This document shows, one piece after another, positions 10,417-21,625 of a DNA stretch of 64,000 bases. The notes beneath the pieces are model-generated. The model did no database searches. It saw nothing but the letters and a program-made list of their open reading frames with translations, and was not told the DNA's origin. The number at the start of each line of letters is the position of its first letter. The stretch's first letter is position 1. This stretch comes from Pegoplata infirma (lineage: Eukaryota > Arthropoda > Insecta > Diptera > Anthomyiidae): contig OY992538.1 of assembly GCA_963921195.1 (NCBI GenBank), positions 86,179,904-86,243,903 of the forward strand. The letters are read 5' to 3'. A program made the position numbers and the translations under genes.

Positions 10417-13400
10417 ATGGATTTAAGACCCTCTCGTCAAACAATTATTGATGCATTGAATTTGGCTAATATTGAGTTTCCCGAACAGGCAACATTAACT
10501 CAACTAAGAAATTTGTATAATGCCGTGCTTAAGTCGCAGAATAATAACAATAGTGCTGATATGGTTTCAGATGAAAGCAATACTGCTTTACCCGCTGTGT
10601 GTGAAAATAATCCTGCTGTTAGTGCCAATGATGATCCTGTTAATAGTGCATCTTGTGAAATTTTAACTGGAACTGGTAATATGTTACCTGCATCCAGTGG
10701 TTTTGTGTCTGACATAAGTCCTTCGACTTCAACTACTAGTCCTTTTATTGGATTTCCCTCTGAAAATAATCATAGCCAAGCTAATGACCTAGTACAATTG
10801 GAAAACCAATTAAAAATTCTTCAAACGCGGTATGAAATAATTAGCCTTCAGAAAAAATTACAATCTTTAGAAAATAATGATAATGAAGGCTCAGCTAGTC
10901 CTGTTATTCGTCGCATTAACTACGAAGAGCTCGATAATGTTGTTCAAAAGTTTACCGGTGATGATAATAATGATATTTGTAAGTGGTTTGATAATTTTGA
11001 AGAGTATGCTAGAATGTCTAGATACAATGATACTGAGCTTTTATTGGGATTGAGATGGTTACTACGTGGTACAGCTAATCAATATGTACAAAGCATAAAA
11101 ATAACAAGTTATGGCGAGGTAAAAACATTATTAATTAAAACTTTTAAAAGAACAGTGACTCGCGAAGAGATATACCGAAAATTACGTTCACGCACTTTAA
11201 AACATAATGAGTCCTGTTTAAGCTATGTAATCGCAATGCAAACAATTGCTGCTCAAGTTGATGTAGATCAAAAGGAGTTAGTGGATATTATAATAGATGG
11301 ATTTCAGGACAAAACGAACAATATTTCGTTATTATATAGTGCAACTTCAATTGAAACGCTTTTAGAAAAACTAGATCGTTATGAACAACGCCGTGTTCAT
11401 AAGCCAGGAGCGGTTTTAAAACCTAAATCAAATCCCAAGTCGGATGTAAGGTGTTTCAATTGTTCTCAATTTGGACATTTTCAGAGTGCTTGTCCAAAAC
11501 CAACTCGTCCCCCTGGTTCATGTTTTACTTGCCATCAAATCGGACATTTCAACAAAGATTGCCCAAATCGTAAGAAGATGGTAGCAGTGGCGTCAGTTTT
11601 TCAAGATCAAGAGCTTGATAATGAAGAAAATTTAATTAATCCTTTACAATTGGTGAGTGTGGCTTTTAGCTCCTTTAATAAAATTGAGTGTACTGATTAT
11701 TTGAAATTTAATTCTCTCATTGATTCCGGTAGTCCCATTAATTTTATCAAAAGGTCGTTGGTTCCACCAAATATTCAAATATCGGATGATTTGAAGATGA
11801 CAAATTTAGTTGGTATTGGAAATTTTAATTTGCATATGTTTGGCAAAATATCATGTTTAATAAAATTTCGTAATGTAGTTAAAACCGAAAAATTTGTTGT
11901 TGTTCCAGACGATTATATGTCAACTTCTTTAATATTGGGTAGAACCTTTATGAATAAATTTAATATACATTTATTTCAAACAAAATCAAATAATAAAAGT
12001 GCACTCAATTATATTGAAGATAGATGTCAGCGGGTCGGTATCGATTGCCTTACACCATTAAATAATGAATTAGATAATTATTCACAATTACAAAGGCCTT
12101 GTACTGTAGAAATTATCGAAAATTCTTTAGATATTTGTCCTACGTTGGAAAATAAACATAGGATTTTGCTAAAAGATGTTATTATGAGTTGTTATCTATA
12201 TCCAACAAATCTAATAAAAACCCCTTCTGATTATAAAATGAAAATCCGTTTATCGGATGATGTACCGGTGCATTGCTCTCCCCGTCGATTATCCTATCAC
12301 GATCGAGCTGAAGTTCAAAAAATTATTAATGACTTGCTAGTTAGAAAGGTTATTCAACCAAGCAACTCGCCATATGCTTCGGCAATAGTCTTAGTTAAGA
12401 AAAAATCTGGGGAAACCCGAATGTGTGTCGACTATCGGAGTCTGAACGGAAAGACTATTCGCGATAATTTCCCCTTACCTCTAATTGATGATTGCGTTGA
12501 ATATATGGCAGGAAAAAAAATATTTAGTTTGCTGGACATGAAAGATGGGTTTAACCATCTTGAGATGGATAAAGATTCAGTACCTTTAACATCTTTTGTA
12601 ACACCACATGGGCAGTTTGAATATTTGCGAATGCCTTTTGGCTTAAAAAATGCACCCGCAAATTTTCAAAGATATGTTTATTATATTTTTCGGGACTTGA
12701 TTGATAATCGTGAAATAGTTGTCTATATTGATGATATTTTGATAGCATCAGAAGACTTTGAAACACATTTTAAAACATTGAAAAAAGTACTTTGTCGGGC
12801 TTATGAAAAGGGTTTAGAATTGAAACTTAAAAAATGTAAATTTGGATACAGTGATATTGAATATTTAGGATATGCTGTTAACTCTAGCGGAATACGTCCT
12901 ACTGACAGACATTTAACTGCTATCAAAGCATATCCTGTTCCTAAAAATGTTAAAGAGTTGCAAACATGCATTGGTCTTTTTTCATATTTTAGAAGATTTG
13001 TGCCATCATTTTCGAAAATTGCAAAACCTTTGTTAGACTTATTAAGGAGAAAAGACGAAAAATCATTTAAATTTTCGGAAGCTTGCATGATTGCATTTAA
13101 TGAATTAAGACAACGTTTAATGTCAGCCCCAATATTGGCAATTTATCGACCAAGTTGTGAAACCGAATTACATTGTGATGCGAGTACATTAGGTTTTGGA
13201 GCTATTTTGTTACAACGTCAAAATGATGGAAAATTCCATCCAGTTTCGTTTTATTCAAAGTCTACTTCTGAGGCGGAGTCAAGATATCATAGTTTTGAAT
13301 TAGAAACCTTGTCAGTTATATACGCTCTACGTCGATTTCGCATTTATTTGGAAGGCATTCCTTTTAAAATTGTTACGGATTGCAATTCTCTAACATTGAC

Positions 13401-14823
13401 ACTTAGTAAAAAACAGGTTAATCCCAGAATTGCTCGTTGGGCTTTGGAACTCGAAAACTATAATTATTCAATACAGCATCGTAGTGGTACGTCTATGGGC
13501 CATGTAGATGCTCTTAGTAGATGTTTTGAAAAGGATGTTACTGCAGTAGGGTGTATTGAGGAAATAGACTATCGACAAATAGTAGCCGCAGTAGATTCTA
13601 ATGAAATTGATGTACAAATTCAAATATTGCAAAATCGTGATGAGAAAATTAAAAATTTGATGACAAAACTACAAAACGAGGATGATGATTATTTCGTGTT
13701 ATCGGATGGATTAATGTTTCGTAAAGGGGTTTCAGATCGTTTACTTTTGTATGTTCCACATGATTTAGAAGAAAATTTAATTCGTTTGGTTCATGAAAAA
13801 CTTGGGCACCTAGGTTTGGAGAAATGTTTGGACCAAATAAAATTTAACTATTGGTTTCCTAAAATGAAAGACAAAATTAAACAGTATATCGGAAAGTGTT
13901 TAAAGTGTATAATGTATTCAACACCGACACGATTACACGAACAAAATTTGTATAATATTCCTAAAGCGCCTATACCATTTGATACCATTCACGTAGATCA
14001 TTTTGGTCCACTGCCATCTTTATCTTCAAAATGGAAACACATCCTAGTAGTAGTTGACGGATTTACCAAATTTGTCCGACTTTATCCAGTGAAATCAACA
14101 AGTACTAAAGAAGTATGTTGCTCTTTGGAAAAATATTTTAATTACTACAGCAGACCTCGGAGACTTATATCTGACAGAGGTTCTTGTTTTACGTCAAATG
14201 AATTCAAAGAGTTTTTAATTAAAAATAATGTCGAACATGTTAAAGTAGCAGTTTCATCCCCACAGGCAAACGGTCAAGTTGAACGGGTAAATCGTATTAT
14301 AAAGGCAATGTTAGGTAAATTGTGTGAACCATTACAACATGCTGACTGGTCTTCAAAGCTATCTGAAATAGAGTTTGCAATTAATAACTCGGTTCATAGT
14401 ACAACTAAGGAAACACCAAGCCAACTTCTTTTTGGAGTAAATCAAAGGGGTGTTATTATTGACCACTTAACGGAACATTTAGAAAATAGAAATGATAATA
14501 TAACAAAAAGGGATGTGAGCCAGAAAAGGTCTAGGGCATTAGGAATGATTGAACGGTCTCAGGAATATAATCAAAATTATTTTTTGAAGCACAGTATTCC
14601 AGCTAAAACTTATTCGGTGGGGGATTATGTTGTAATTAGACAAAGTCAAAATATTGTAGGGAAAAGTTCAAAGCTGTGTGAAAAATATCGTGGTCCTTAT
14701 GTAATAAGTAAAATATTAGATAAAGATAGATATATAGTGGAGGATATTGATAACTGCCAAATAACTCAAATACCATATAAGGCTATTATTGAAGCAAGTA
14801 ATTTGAGAAAATGGTTAACGTAG
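10417..14823 (+). CDS. Ty3/gypsy LTR retrotransposon Gag-Pol polyprotein
   Basis: A single open frame of 1468 codons encodes a complete fused Gag-Pol. Two CCHC zinc knuckles sit at C346-C359 and C369-C382. The aspartic protease has DSGS at D436. The reverse transcriptase shows CVDYRSL (670-676), the first catalytic Asp at D707, and YIDD at 770-773. An RNase H follows (CDAS near 920), then the tether. The integrase has an HHCC-type finger (HEKLGH near 1126), then D1194, D1253 and E1289 with the D-X35-E spacing. A GPY/F-like tail (RGPYVI) lies near 1430. Domain order PR-RT-RH-IN defines Ty3/gypsy (Metaviridae). There is no env-like ORF and no gag/pol frameshift. All catalytic residues are present and there are no stops, so it may be competent or recently so. 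The ATG at 10417 is the first in frame after the LTR and primer site. Confidence 0.96.
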   Translation: MDLRPSRQTIIDALNLANIEFPEQATLTQLRNLYNAVLKSQNNNNSADMVSDESNTALPAVCENNPAVSANDDPVNSASCEILTGTGNMLPASSGFVSDISPSTSTTSPFIGFPSENNHSQANDLVQLENQLKILQTRYEIISLQKKLQSLENNDNEGSASPVIRRINYEELDNVVQKFTGDDNNDICKWFDNFEEYARMSRYNDTELLLGLRWLLRGTANQYVQSIKITSYGEVKTLLIKTFKRTVTREEIYRKLRSRTLKHNESCLSYVIAMQTIAAQVDVDQKELVDIIIDGFQDKTNNISLLYSATSIETLLEKLDRYEQRRVHKPGAVLKPKSNPKSDVRCFNCSQFGHFQSACPKPTRPPGSCFTCHQIGHFNKDCPNRKKMVAVASVFQDQELDNEENLINPLQLVSVAFSSFNKIECTDYLKFNSLIDSGSPINFIKRSLVPPNIQISDDLKMTNLVGIGNFNLHMFGKISCLIKFRNVVKTEKFVVVPDDYMSTSLILGRTFMNKFNIHLFQTKSNNKSALNYIEDRCQRVGIDCLTPLNNELDNYSQLQRPCTVEIIENSLDICPTLENKHRILLKDVIMSCYLYPTNLIKTPSDYKMKIRLSDDVPVHCSPRRLSYHDRAEVQKIINDLLVRKVIQPSNSPYASAIVLVKKKSGETRMCVDYRSLNGKTIRDNFPLPLIDDCVEYMAGKKIFSLLDMKDGFNHLEMDKDSVPLTSFVTPHGQFEYLRMPFGLKNAPANFQRYVYYIFRDLIDNREIVVYIDDILIASEDFETHFKTLKKVLCRAYEKGLELKLKKCKFGYSDIEYLGYAVNSSGIRPTDRHLTAIKAYPVPKNVKELQTCIGLFSYFRRFVPSFSKIAKPLLDLLRRKDEKSFKFSEACMIAFNELRQRLMSAPILAIYRPSCETELHCDASTLGFGAILLQRQNDGKFHPVSFYSKSTSEAESRYHSFELETLSVIYALRRFRIYLEGIPFKIVTDCNSLTLTLSKKQVNPRIARWALELENYNYSIQHRSGTSMGHVDALSRCFEKDVTAVGCIEEIDYRQIVAAVDSNEIDVQIQILQNRDEKIKNLMTKLQNEDDDYFVLSDGLMFRKGVSDRLLLYVPHDLEENLIRLVHEKLGHLGLEKCLDQIKFNYWFPKMKDKIKQYIGKCLKCIMYSTPTRLHEQNLYNIPKAPIPFDTIHVDHFGPLPSLSSKWKHILVVVDGFTKFVRLYPVKSTSTKEVCCSLEKYFNYYSRPRRLISDRGSCFTSNEFKEFLIKNNVEHVKVAVSSPQANGQVERVNRIIKAMLGKLCEPLQHADWSSKLSEIEFAINNSVHSTTKETPSQLLFGVNQRGVIIDHLTEHLENRNDNITKRDVSQKRSRALGMIERSQEYNQNYFLKHSIPAKTYSVGDYVVIRQSQNIVGKSSKLCEKYRGPYVISKILDKDRYIVEDIDNCQITQIPYKAIIEASNLRKWLT

Positions 14824-15043
14824 GGCAATGATATTGAATTTGATGACATATATTTCGTTTTGAAAAAGCCACAACTCATATTTTAATACTTTTTTTTGTT
14901 AATTAAAATTTTTATTTATTTTTTTAATTTAAATTTTTATTTGTTTTAAATTTAATTAAATTTTAATTTAATTAAATTTTAATTTAATTAAATTTTTAAT
15001 TTTATATTGATTGAGGTCAATCAAGTTATCAGGTTGGCCGAAC
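14824..15043 (+). other. 3' internal region of the Ty3/gypsy element
   Basis: This non-coding AT-rich tract contains a short TTTAATTAAATTTTAA tandem repeat (about 14935-15000). No obvious polypurine tract precedes the 3' LTR. The sequence just before it is GGTTGGCCGAAC, which is unusual for this class. Confidence 0.6.
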
Positions 15044-15190
15044 TGTAATGTACTGTTCCTATTTATACTTGTTAAAACTTTTAAAATGAATTGTAGTGAG
15101 TTTTATAAAATTTGTAAATATGCCAAAGGAATTGAAAATATATTTTGAGTTTGAATTGAGCAACCAAACGGAATACATATAATTATTAAA
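15044..15190 (+). repeat. 3' LTR of Ty3/gypsy element
   Basis: This is a 147-bp copy of 10242-10388 with no difference that I can see. It is followed by GAACT (15191-15195), the 5-bp target duplication. LTR identity implies a very recent insertion. Confidence 0.88.
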
Positions 15191-15335
15191 GAACTTAAGA
15201 CTTTTTCTATAGGAAAAATGTCTCAGAATCTGAGACTTTTTATGTAGAAAAAAAAAATTATAAATGTAGAGAGAATTTCTCTTTTTGAAAAATTATTAGA
15301 TTTAAACTTTTTCTATACGAAAAATGTCTTAAAAA
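15191..15335. repeat. Right part of the split minisatellite
   Basis: The units ACTTTTTCTATAGGAAAAATG and TCTCAGAATCTGAGAC continue here after the LTR element and then decay. A related degenerate tract recurs near 47250-47340. Confidence 0.75.
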
Positions 15336-15639
15336 AGACTTTTTAAAAAAGCAGTATAAAACGGAAATATGATTATAAAAAATTAAGATTTTTTTCGTGT
15401 TAGCGCAATTATTGGGTTTTCGGGGCCTCGATGCTTAAAACGGTACTGAGTGAAAACATGATTATTTTTAGAAAAAATTATCAAAATTTTATTGAACCTT
15501 TGGCCAACTTTTTTGCGAACCATATATTAAGATGGCCACAAATATTTTGTCTTTTACAATTTTTATTAAGAATAAAAGTTTCTCTTTCTAAAAATTTTAT
15601 AGTTTATACTTACATCAATCTGGTTGATCCTGAAATGCA

Positions 15640-15735
15640 TTTTTATAAGTTTGTCGTTTCGTCAGGAACACATCGAAATAGTATACACTCGTGATCATCG
15701 ATCGATTTTAAGTCGATAAAGTCTAGAGACGTTAC
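15640..15735 (+). repeat. Helentron/INE-like fragment
   Basis: It matches part of the 16611-17490 element: ATAAGTTTGTCG, a modified GTAACACATCGAAATA segment and GATCGATTTTAAG. The (GTCY)n block is missing. Confidence 0.5.
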
Positions 15736-15785
15736 TCACGCCCACGTGAGTAACTGAAATTGTTCTCACTTTTACGTGTTAATTA

Positions 15786-15975
15786 CAAACCACCTGGATG
15801 AGAAAAATTAATCGAGAATGCAGTGCTGTCAACAAATCATGGAATCAAATTAAAGCCCTTGCCTATAATCGAAGCAGATGGAGAGAAATTGTAAACGCCC
15901 TATGTTCACCCTGAACTTTTATTTTAAAACATATATAATTTGTATAATTATTAAAATAAATAAAGGACATATATA
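15786..15975 (+). pseudogene. RTE-like fragment, second copy (last residues only)
   Basis: The frame ending at the TGA near 15913 reads SWNQIKALAYNRSRWREIVN before a final NALCSP. This is the same terminal segment as the RTE fragment ending at 5228. The same AATAAATAAAGGACATATATAT tail follows. It is a severe 5' truncation. Confidence 0.8.
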
Positions 15976-16610
15976 TTTCTGTTTCAGACAGCACAAAACA
16001 ATCACGCAAGCTCACGAAGCAAAAATTACGCACGAAACTATTTTTTCTAAACAAGTGCACTCACAATTACGTAAGTAAAAAAATTCCCTCACGATCACGC
16101 GTTAATTACAAAATATTCGTGTCACTTGTGCATCTCTATACTAGTCCTTCTGTTTCTTTCTAAATGTCTTTGAAAGTCCAAATACAAGAGAGTTTAAATT
16201 GTGGTTCTTAAAAATTTTTGATTTATAATTTTTTTATTGCAATTTGAGGCGTTTAATGTTTAAGTGAAATTTTGTTAAAGAAATCGTAAACAGGATTATT
16301 TCAAGCATAATCAAACTACAGTTTGTTTTTCGAATTTGAGTTTTTTAAATGGATCGACTTAAAATCGATGGAAAATCATAAATATACTTAACGGTTCCAA
16401 GACTGATATTTCGTATATACCCTCTACCACAAAGCCGATGGTATAAAAATATAATATGATATCCAGAAACTTTCATGCACTTAAAAAATATGTTTTAAGC
16501 GCCTAAAATATGCACTAAAAGCCCTAAAATATGCACCAAAAAATATAAAAGTAGCTAATTTTTACCTTTATGAAAGTTCTCCAGACATTCCAAACTCTTT
16601 TTATACCCTC
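15976..16610. other. Non-coding region with Helentron-like crumbs
   Basis: TATATACCCTCTACCACAAAG near 16412 looks like a decayed element start. AAAATATGCACTAAAA words repeat near 16500-16540. No gene is visible. Confidence 0.4.
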
Positions 16611-17490
16611 CACTCTAGTGATAGAGGGTATATATAAGTTTGTCATTCCGTTTGTAACACCTCAAAATATTGGTCTAGGACCCCATAAAGTATATATTTT
16701 CATGATCCTCGATCGATTTTAAGGCGATCTAGCGATGTCCGTCCGTCCGTCCGTCTGTCCGTCTGTCTGTCTGACTGTCTGTCTGTCTGTTGAAAACACG
16801 CTAACTTTTGAAAGACTTAACGGAGGCTCCTGAAGTTTGGCATATATGTTGGGCATTTACCTGGTCAGGTTGGTATTGCAATCCAGCGAAATCGGTAAAG
16901 TGGTTCAAAAGTTATGAGCAAAAGACTGAATTTCGGCAAGGGTTTTTCGTGAATTTTTGAGATAAAAAGCACTATAACTTTCGAAAACCAATTCTGAGGA
17001 TGCTGAAGCTTGGCATATATATTTTGCGTTCTTCCAGCCTCGTTCGTATTGAATTTCAGCCAAATCGATTCTGTGGTTCAAAAGTTATTAGCAAAACCGT
17101 GAATTTCAGATTAGCTTCACCTAAAATTCACGTGTTGAAAACCTGTTAAACCTGTTTTAAAAACATTGGTAATTCACAAAAATATTTTACAACGTATTTT
17201 TGTCACTCAAAAATATTTTTATACCAAAACAAAAAAAAATTCCACTCGAAAAAAATTTTACACTCAAAAAAAATTTTACACTCAAAAAAAATTTTACACT
17301 CAAAAAAAAAAATTAGTAAATTATTTTTTTTTCAAAAATTACTAAAAAAAAATTTTTTAAACAAAATAAAATATTTCTAATCAAAACTGTTATTTTTTCA
17401 CGTTAGAAAATTTATTATCACTTAAAATGGGCATTGTGGAGGGTATTCATAGATTCGGCCAAGTCGAATTTAACTTTTCTACTTGTTTTT
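16611..17490 (+). mobile_element. INE/mini-me-like Helentron element, copy 1
   Basis: It starts TATACCCTCCACTCTAG, carries CATTCCGTTTGTAACACC, then a GTCY proto-microsatellite at 16737-16790. It ends GGAGGGTATT...TTCGGCCAAGTCGAATTTAAC and CTACTTGTTTT. This architecture is well known in flies as INE-1/mini-me-type, non-autonomous Helentrons. A CACTCAAAAAAAATTTTA microsatellite lies near 17240-17310. Confidence 0.75.
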
Positions 17491-18320
17491 TATTTTTTTT
17501 AATATATCCATCGATCAGACAAGCATTTCGGTTCCAAAGTTTAAATAAATGCGTTTTTGGTGTTCTTGATTTCACTTCCGATTTTTTTTTTTCGTTTTGG
17601 TTTCGTTTGTTCATTTGTAGTTATTTGATTTCAACTTTGAATGTATACGTTAACAACAAAAAACCAAAACGTGATTTCCTGTAATTATAAAAATTTCATG
17701 TGAATTGAAAAGTTGTGAAAGACGGAACAGAGGCCTAAACAAAATAAAAATTGAGTCCAGTTGGGCAACAAATTAAAGATGGTTCAAAAAATTTAAAAAA
17801 ATAAGCTAAACCTAAATTGTCGCAAAATATGACCTAAAAATATGCATTTATAGCAAAATATGTAAAAATGTGTATTTTCGGTAAAATATGCACTAAGGAA
17901 TCGATGCCATTTTCAAGCAAATTTATTGATTTGCAAAGATATTTGGTAAATGCTGCTTTTTTTTTTTCAACTTTTCAAGCAGCTTTATTAGGGGTGTTTT
18001 ATGATATTTTAGATAACTCCGCACAAAAATTGTGTATTTATCGAAATTCTTGTAGAAAAAAAACCCTGATAAAGTAGCTTGAACAGGAAAACTTATGTAT
18101 TTACATGAAAGTCCTGTCCTTGATGATATCACTAAAATTGTTTTTGAATAACTCTATAGAACATTTTCTACAAATTCTGGGGTTCGTTAAAGATATGTGA
18201 TAATTCGCACATACAGTAAATATTTGGTTTAGAATAATTTTTTTAAGTTTTAGTAAAACAATTTTTTTAAGTCTTTATCTTAAGAACTTCAAGAGATCAC
18301 ACTTACCAACATTGTAAAGG
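17491..18320. other. Non-coding region with decayed MITE pieces
   Basis: 17560-17736 shares AAAAGTTGTGAAAGAC and GAACAGAGGCC with the PIF-like element at 55109-55397, so it is probably a truncated relative. 17955-18090 resembles the snap-back element at 49758-49918. The ORFs here have no recognisable product. Confidence 0.45.
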
Positions 18321-19687
18321 AAAACCGGAATTTGCATGCATACAGTTTTTCACAAATTTAACACGGATATTAAAGCGGTCCCAGAGCTGTTCCATTTATT
18401 ATGAATCTATTAAAACTTGTAAATCGAGGATTACCTGTAATTAATATCATTTTCCTCCGGGTCAGAATAAAACCATTAACATACCGAGAGCTTATATTCA
18501 AAACCTTCGATCTGCATAATGAAAATTTTTTAGGAGATAAAAAAAACTGTTATTTTTAAGCGATAAAAAGGGATAAAAGGAGAACATTACCCAGCAAAAC
18601 CTGGATGACTTCCAGAACTAGTTCTAGAGTGCTTCTTTTTAGCTCGACTAAATCTCTATCTCGTTCTCAGAGCCACGATATTTGTTTGAAATTGTCACCA
18701 TCAGAACTACACCATTTATTTATGTAATTCGTAAAAGATCAATTGTAATTCGAAGATTCTACTTGTAGTTCGAAGATTCCATTAGTAATTCGAATATTCT
18801 ACTGTAATTCGAAGATTTTAATTATAATTCGAAAATATCAACGGAATTTCCATTGATCTTTTTCGAATTACAATTTGAGTCTTCGAATTACAAATGGCAT
18901 CTTCGAATTACAAAAAACAATAAATTCTTTTACGTAAAATTATATATTTTTTAATATTTGAAGAAGACCTGACAGGCTCTATAGAATTTCGTTACTAAAA
19001 AACTAAAAACCGGAATTTGCATGCATATAGTTTTTCACAAATTTAACACGGATATTAAAGCGTCCCAGTGCTGTTCCATTTATTATGAATCTATTAAAAC
19101 TTGTAAATCGAGGATTACCTGTAATTAACATCATTTTCCTCCGGGTCAGATTAAAACCATTAACATACCGAGAGCTTATATTCAAAACCTTCTATCTGCA
19201 TTATGAAAAATTTTTAGGAGATAAAAAAACTGTTATTTTTAAGCGATAAAAAGGGATAAAAGGAGAACATTACCCAGCAAAACCTGGATGACTTCCAGAA
19301 CTAGTTCTAGAGTGCTTCTTTTTAGCTCGACTAAATCTCTATCTCGTTCTCAGAGCCACGATATTTGTTTGAAATTGTCACCATCACAACTACACCATTT
19401 ATTTTTGTAATTCGTAAAAGATCAATTGTAATTCGAGATTCTACTTGTAGTTCGAAGATTCCATTAGTAATTCGAATATTCTACTGTAATTCGAAGATTT
19501 TAATTATAATTCGAAAATATCAACGGAATTTCCATTGATCTTTTTCGAATTACAATTGGAGTCTTCGAATTACAAATGGCATCTTCGAACTACAAAAAAC
19601 AATAAATTCTTTTACGTAAAATTATATATTTTTTTAATATTTGAAGAAGACCTGACAGGCTCTATAGAATTTCCTTACTAAAAAATA
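18321..19687. repeat. 685-bp tandem duplication
   Basis: Unit 1 (18321-19005) is repeated directly at 19006-19687 with a few per cent differences. Landmarks are ACCGGAATTTGCATGCAT, CCCAGCAAAACCTGGATG and a hairpin of TTCGAATTAC/GTAATTCGAA words. The CCCAGCAAAA motif is mirrored by TTTTGCTGGG at 19813-19822, suggesting that a TIR element was duplicated. Confidence 0.85.
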
Positions 19688-20219
19688 TTTTCTTTTTAAA
19701 TATTTGCCTAAAGAAAATTCTGAGGTAACTCCCCGGGATGTTCTTTATGAACCTATTGTGATAAGCTTTGAAGTACTTCTATAACTAGTTATTTTGGAAT
19801 AACTCCAAAAAGTTTTGCTGGGTTGGTATATTTTAACGTAAATATCATAATATAAATGAATCCGCCAATGTAATTTATAAAAATTATAGCATCATTTGCT
19901 TTAAAAAATACGTACCAATTCAATGTGTTAAAAAAAAAATATAAGTTTAAATGTTTATATAAAAAACTTTTTGCAATAAAAAAAACCTTCAACTTCATAT
20001 CTCAGGCCAAAGTGCTGTTTAAAAAAATAATGTTTTATTAAAAATAAAAATTTATAAAAAAAAGATATGTATAAAAAGAAAATGAATTAGAAAATATTAG
20101 TAATATAAAAAAACCAATTGCTAAGCAATATATATTTGCACTTTATTTTTTTATGTTAAACGATCCATTTAAAAAAAATAAATTCCATTTTGTTTTTCAA
20201 GGGAATATTTCTTTATTAT
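19688..20219. other. Non-coding AT-rich region
   Basis: It contains the TTTTGCTGGG inverted end near 19813. Otherwise nothing is recognisable. Confidence 0.4.
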
Positions 20220-21146
20220 TTAAGCAATTTAAATTTTTATCTACACATAATGGGGAGTTTTGTGTGTGTTTTTACTAATTTTCTGAATGTTTCAAAAAAA
20301 AAATCTTATAATTTAAGCATATAAATGTTGTTAGTGGTTTTTGTATTTAGGGTTTTTTTACTAAATAAGTATTATTATTTTATAATTTTATCAACTTTTT
20401 TGAAATACTTAAAAAAACGTTTTTTTTTTCATTTTTGTTTTGTTTTAAATTTTCTTTTGCTAATACTTGTTTTTTCTCAATTCAATTTATCAACTAATTT
20501 TTTATATTCCATTTTTAATTTTGAGTTTTTTTTTTTTTTTGTTTTTTTTATGGTTGAGAAAATATTTTTTTGTATCATTAAAGTGCATAAAATATTTTGT
20601 GGTTGTTGATTTTTTTTTGTTTTTAAGAAGGAGCTCTACTCCTTTTTTTAATAATTAAATGAATTTTTATGTTTTTATTTGCTTCTATTTTGTTTTTTTT
20701 TTTTCTAAAAAAAGCTTATGCTGTGTAGGTTTTTAATTAATTTTTTTTTGTTGTTTTGTTTTTCAGTAGTACTATTACAATTATTTAACATTTAAGCAAT
20801 ATTTTTTTTTTTAATTATTCTTTTTTAAAACGTTATTCTAAATTTCAAAAATATTCATATGTTTTTTTAAATTATTTAATTTTTTTTTTTTGTTTTTTTT
20901 TTTAATTTTAATTTTTTTGTTTTGTTATTCAATCTGCATTTTTAAAAATTTCTACAAATACATTTAAGTATATAGTGTGGTTTTGCATAGTGTGTGTGTA
21001 TAATAATGAAATAGTAATGTTTTTTTTTTATTTTTAAGATAAATATTAATAGATTTTTATTATTAATTACTTTTGTTTTTGTTGAATTTACGCATAAATG
21101 TATGCAAGTTTTTTCATATTTTGTTTTTTCATATTTTATTTTTTTA
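20220..21146 (-). other. Probable 3' UTR and downstream A-rich region of the RRM gene
   Basis: The minus strand here is extremely A-rich, with long T runs on the plus strand. It follows the stop codon at 21147 directly. Several AATAAA-like signals occur on the minus strand, for example near 21053 and 20211. No other gene or repeat boundary is visible. The extent of the UTR is a guess. Confidence 0.4.
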
Positions 21147-21368
21147 TTAATAATAAAATACTTGACCTGGTTTTTGTCTTTTGCGTTCTTCTAATTTACG
21201 ATTGATTTCTTGTTGACGCTCAATTTTACTTAAAGCTCGAGCTACATAAAGGTACTTGTCACCCAATTGTTTGCCATTTAAACCAATAACAGCTGCCAGA
21301 GCTGATTGAGGATTTTCAAAAGCCACAAAACCAAAACGTTTGGAACGTCCTTCTTCATCAGTCATGAT
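21147..21368 (-). CDS. CG4612: Two-RRM poly(A)-binding-protein-like gene, terminal coding exon
   Basis: This exon encodes residues 253-325 and the TAA stop. The acceptor is TTTTATTTTAG|ATC at 21369/21368 (minus-strand sense), phase 0, so Lys252 is followed by Ile-Met-Thr-Asp-Glu-Glu. It supplies the rest of RRM-B, including RNP1 (RFGFVAF, 263-269), the second helix (NPQSALAAVIGLNG) and the last strand (YLYVARAL). A charged C-terminal helix (KLEERKRQ) and the end GQVFYY follow. There is no MLLE/PABC domain, so this is not canonical PABP. Joining the halves rebuilds one uninterrupted RRM, which is the main evidence that two ORFs 23 kb apart are one gene. Poly(A)-signal-like motifs (TTTATT on +) are too frequent downstream to choose one. 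Confidence 0.88.
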   Translation of the reverse strand: MMTDEEGRSKRFGFVAFENPQSALAAVIGLNGKQLGDKYLYVARALSKIERQQEINRKLEERKRQKPGQVFYY

Positions 21369-21471
21369 CTAAAATAAAAAAAATAAATAAATAAAAATGA
21401 TCAAGTTTATTTAATTTTGTTTTTAAATAAAAACAAATAGTTATTTATTCGAGTTACAGCTTCTTTTTATA

Positions 21472-21618
21472 GCATCCCTGCAGGAAAAGTGCTAGGTTCA
21501 TGATAGGCCACGTTACATATCAACAAGACCCAAAACACCTATCACAAATTCGACACCTTTCATATAAAAATACCTAACACTTTTGTTAGGGAATTATCAG
21601 CCCCGTATATATAACTAG
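21472..21618. repeat. Dispersed repeat, copy 1 (related to 35478-35640)
   Basis: The two copies share CCTG(C/T)AGGAAA, GATAGG(C/T)CACGT, GACACCTTTCATATAAAA and CCCCGTATA in the same order over about 145 bp. No ends or coding potential are visible. It directly abuts the non-LTR fragment. Confidence 0.55.
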
Positions 21619-21625
21619 CCGACAT

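Noticed and set aside
16737..16790. (GTCY)n tract as an ordinary microsatellite
   Set aside because: It sits at the same internal place in two Helentron-like elements, so it is a family feature.
20325..20658. Phe/Leu-rich overlapping ORFs as membrane proteins
   Set aside because: They are translations of T-rich low-complexity DNA in the probable 3' UTR region of the RRM gene, read on the wrong strand.
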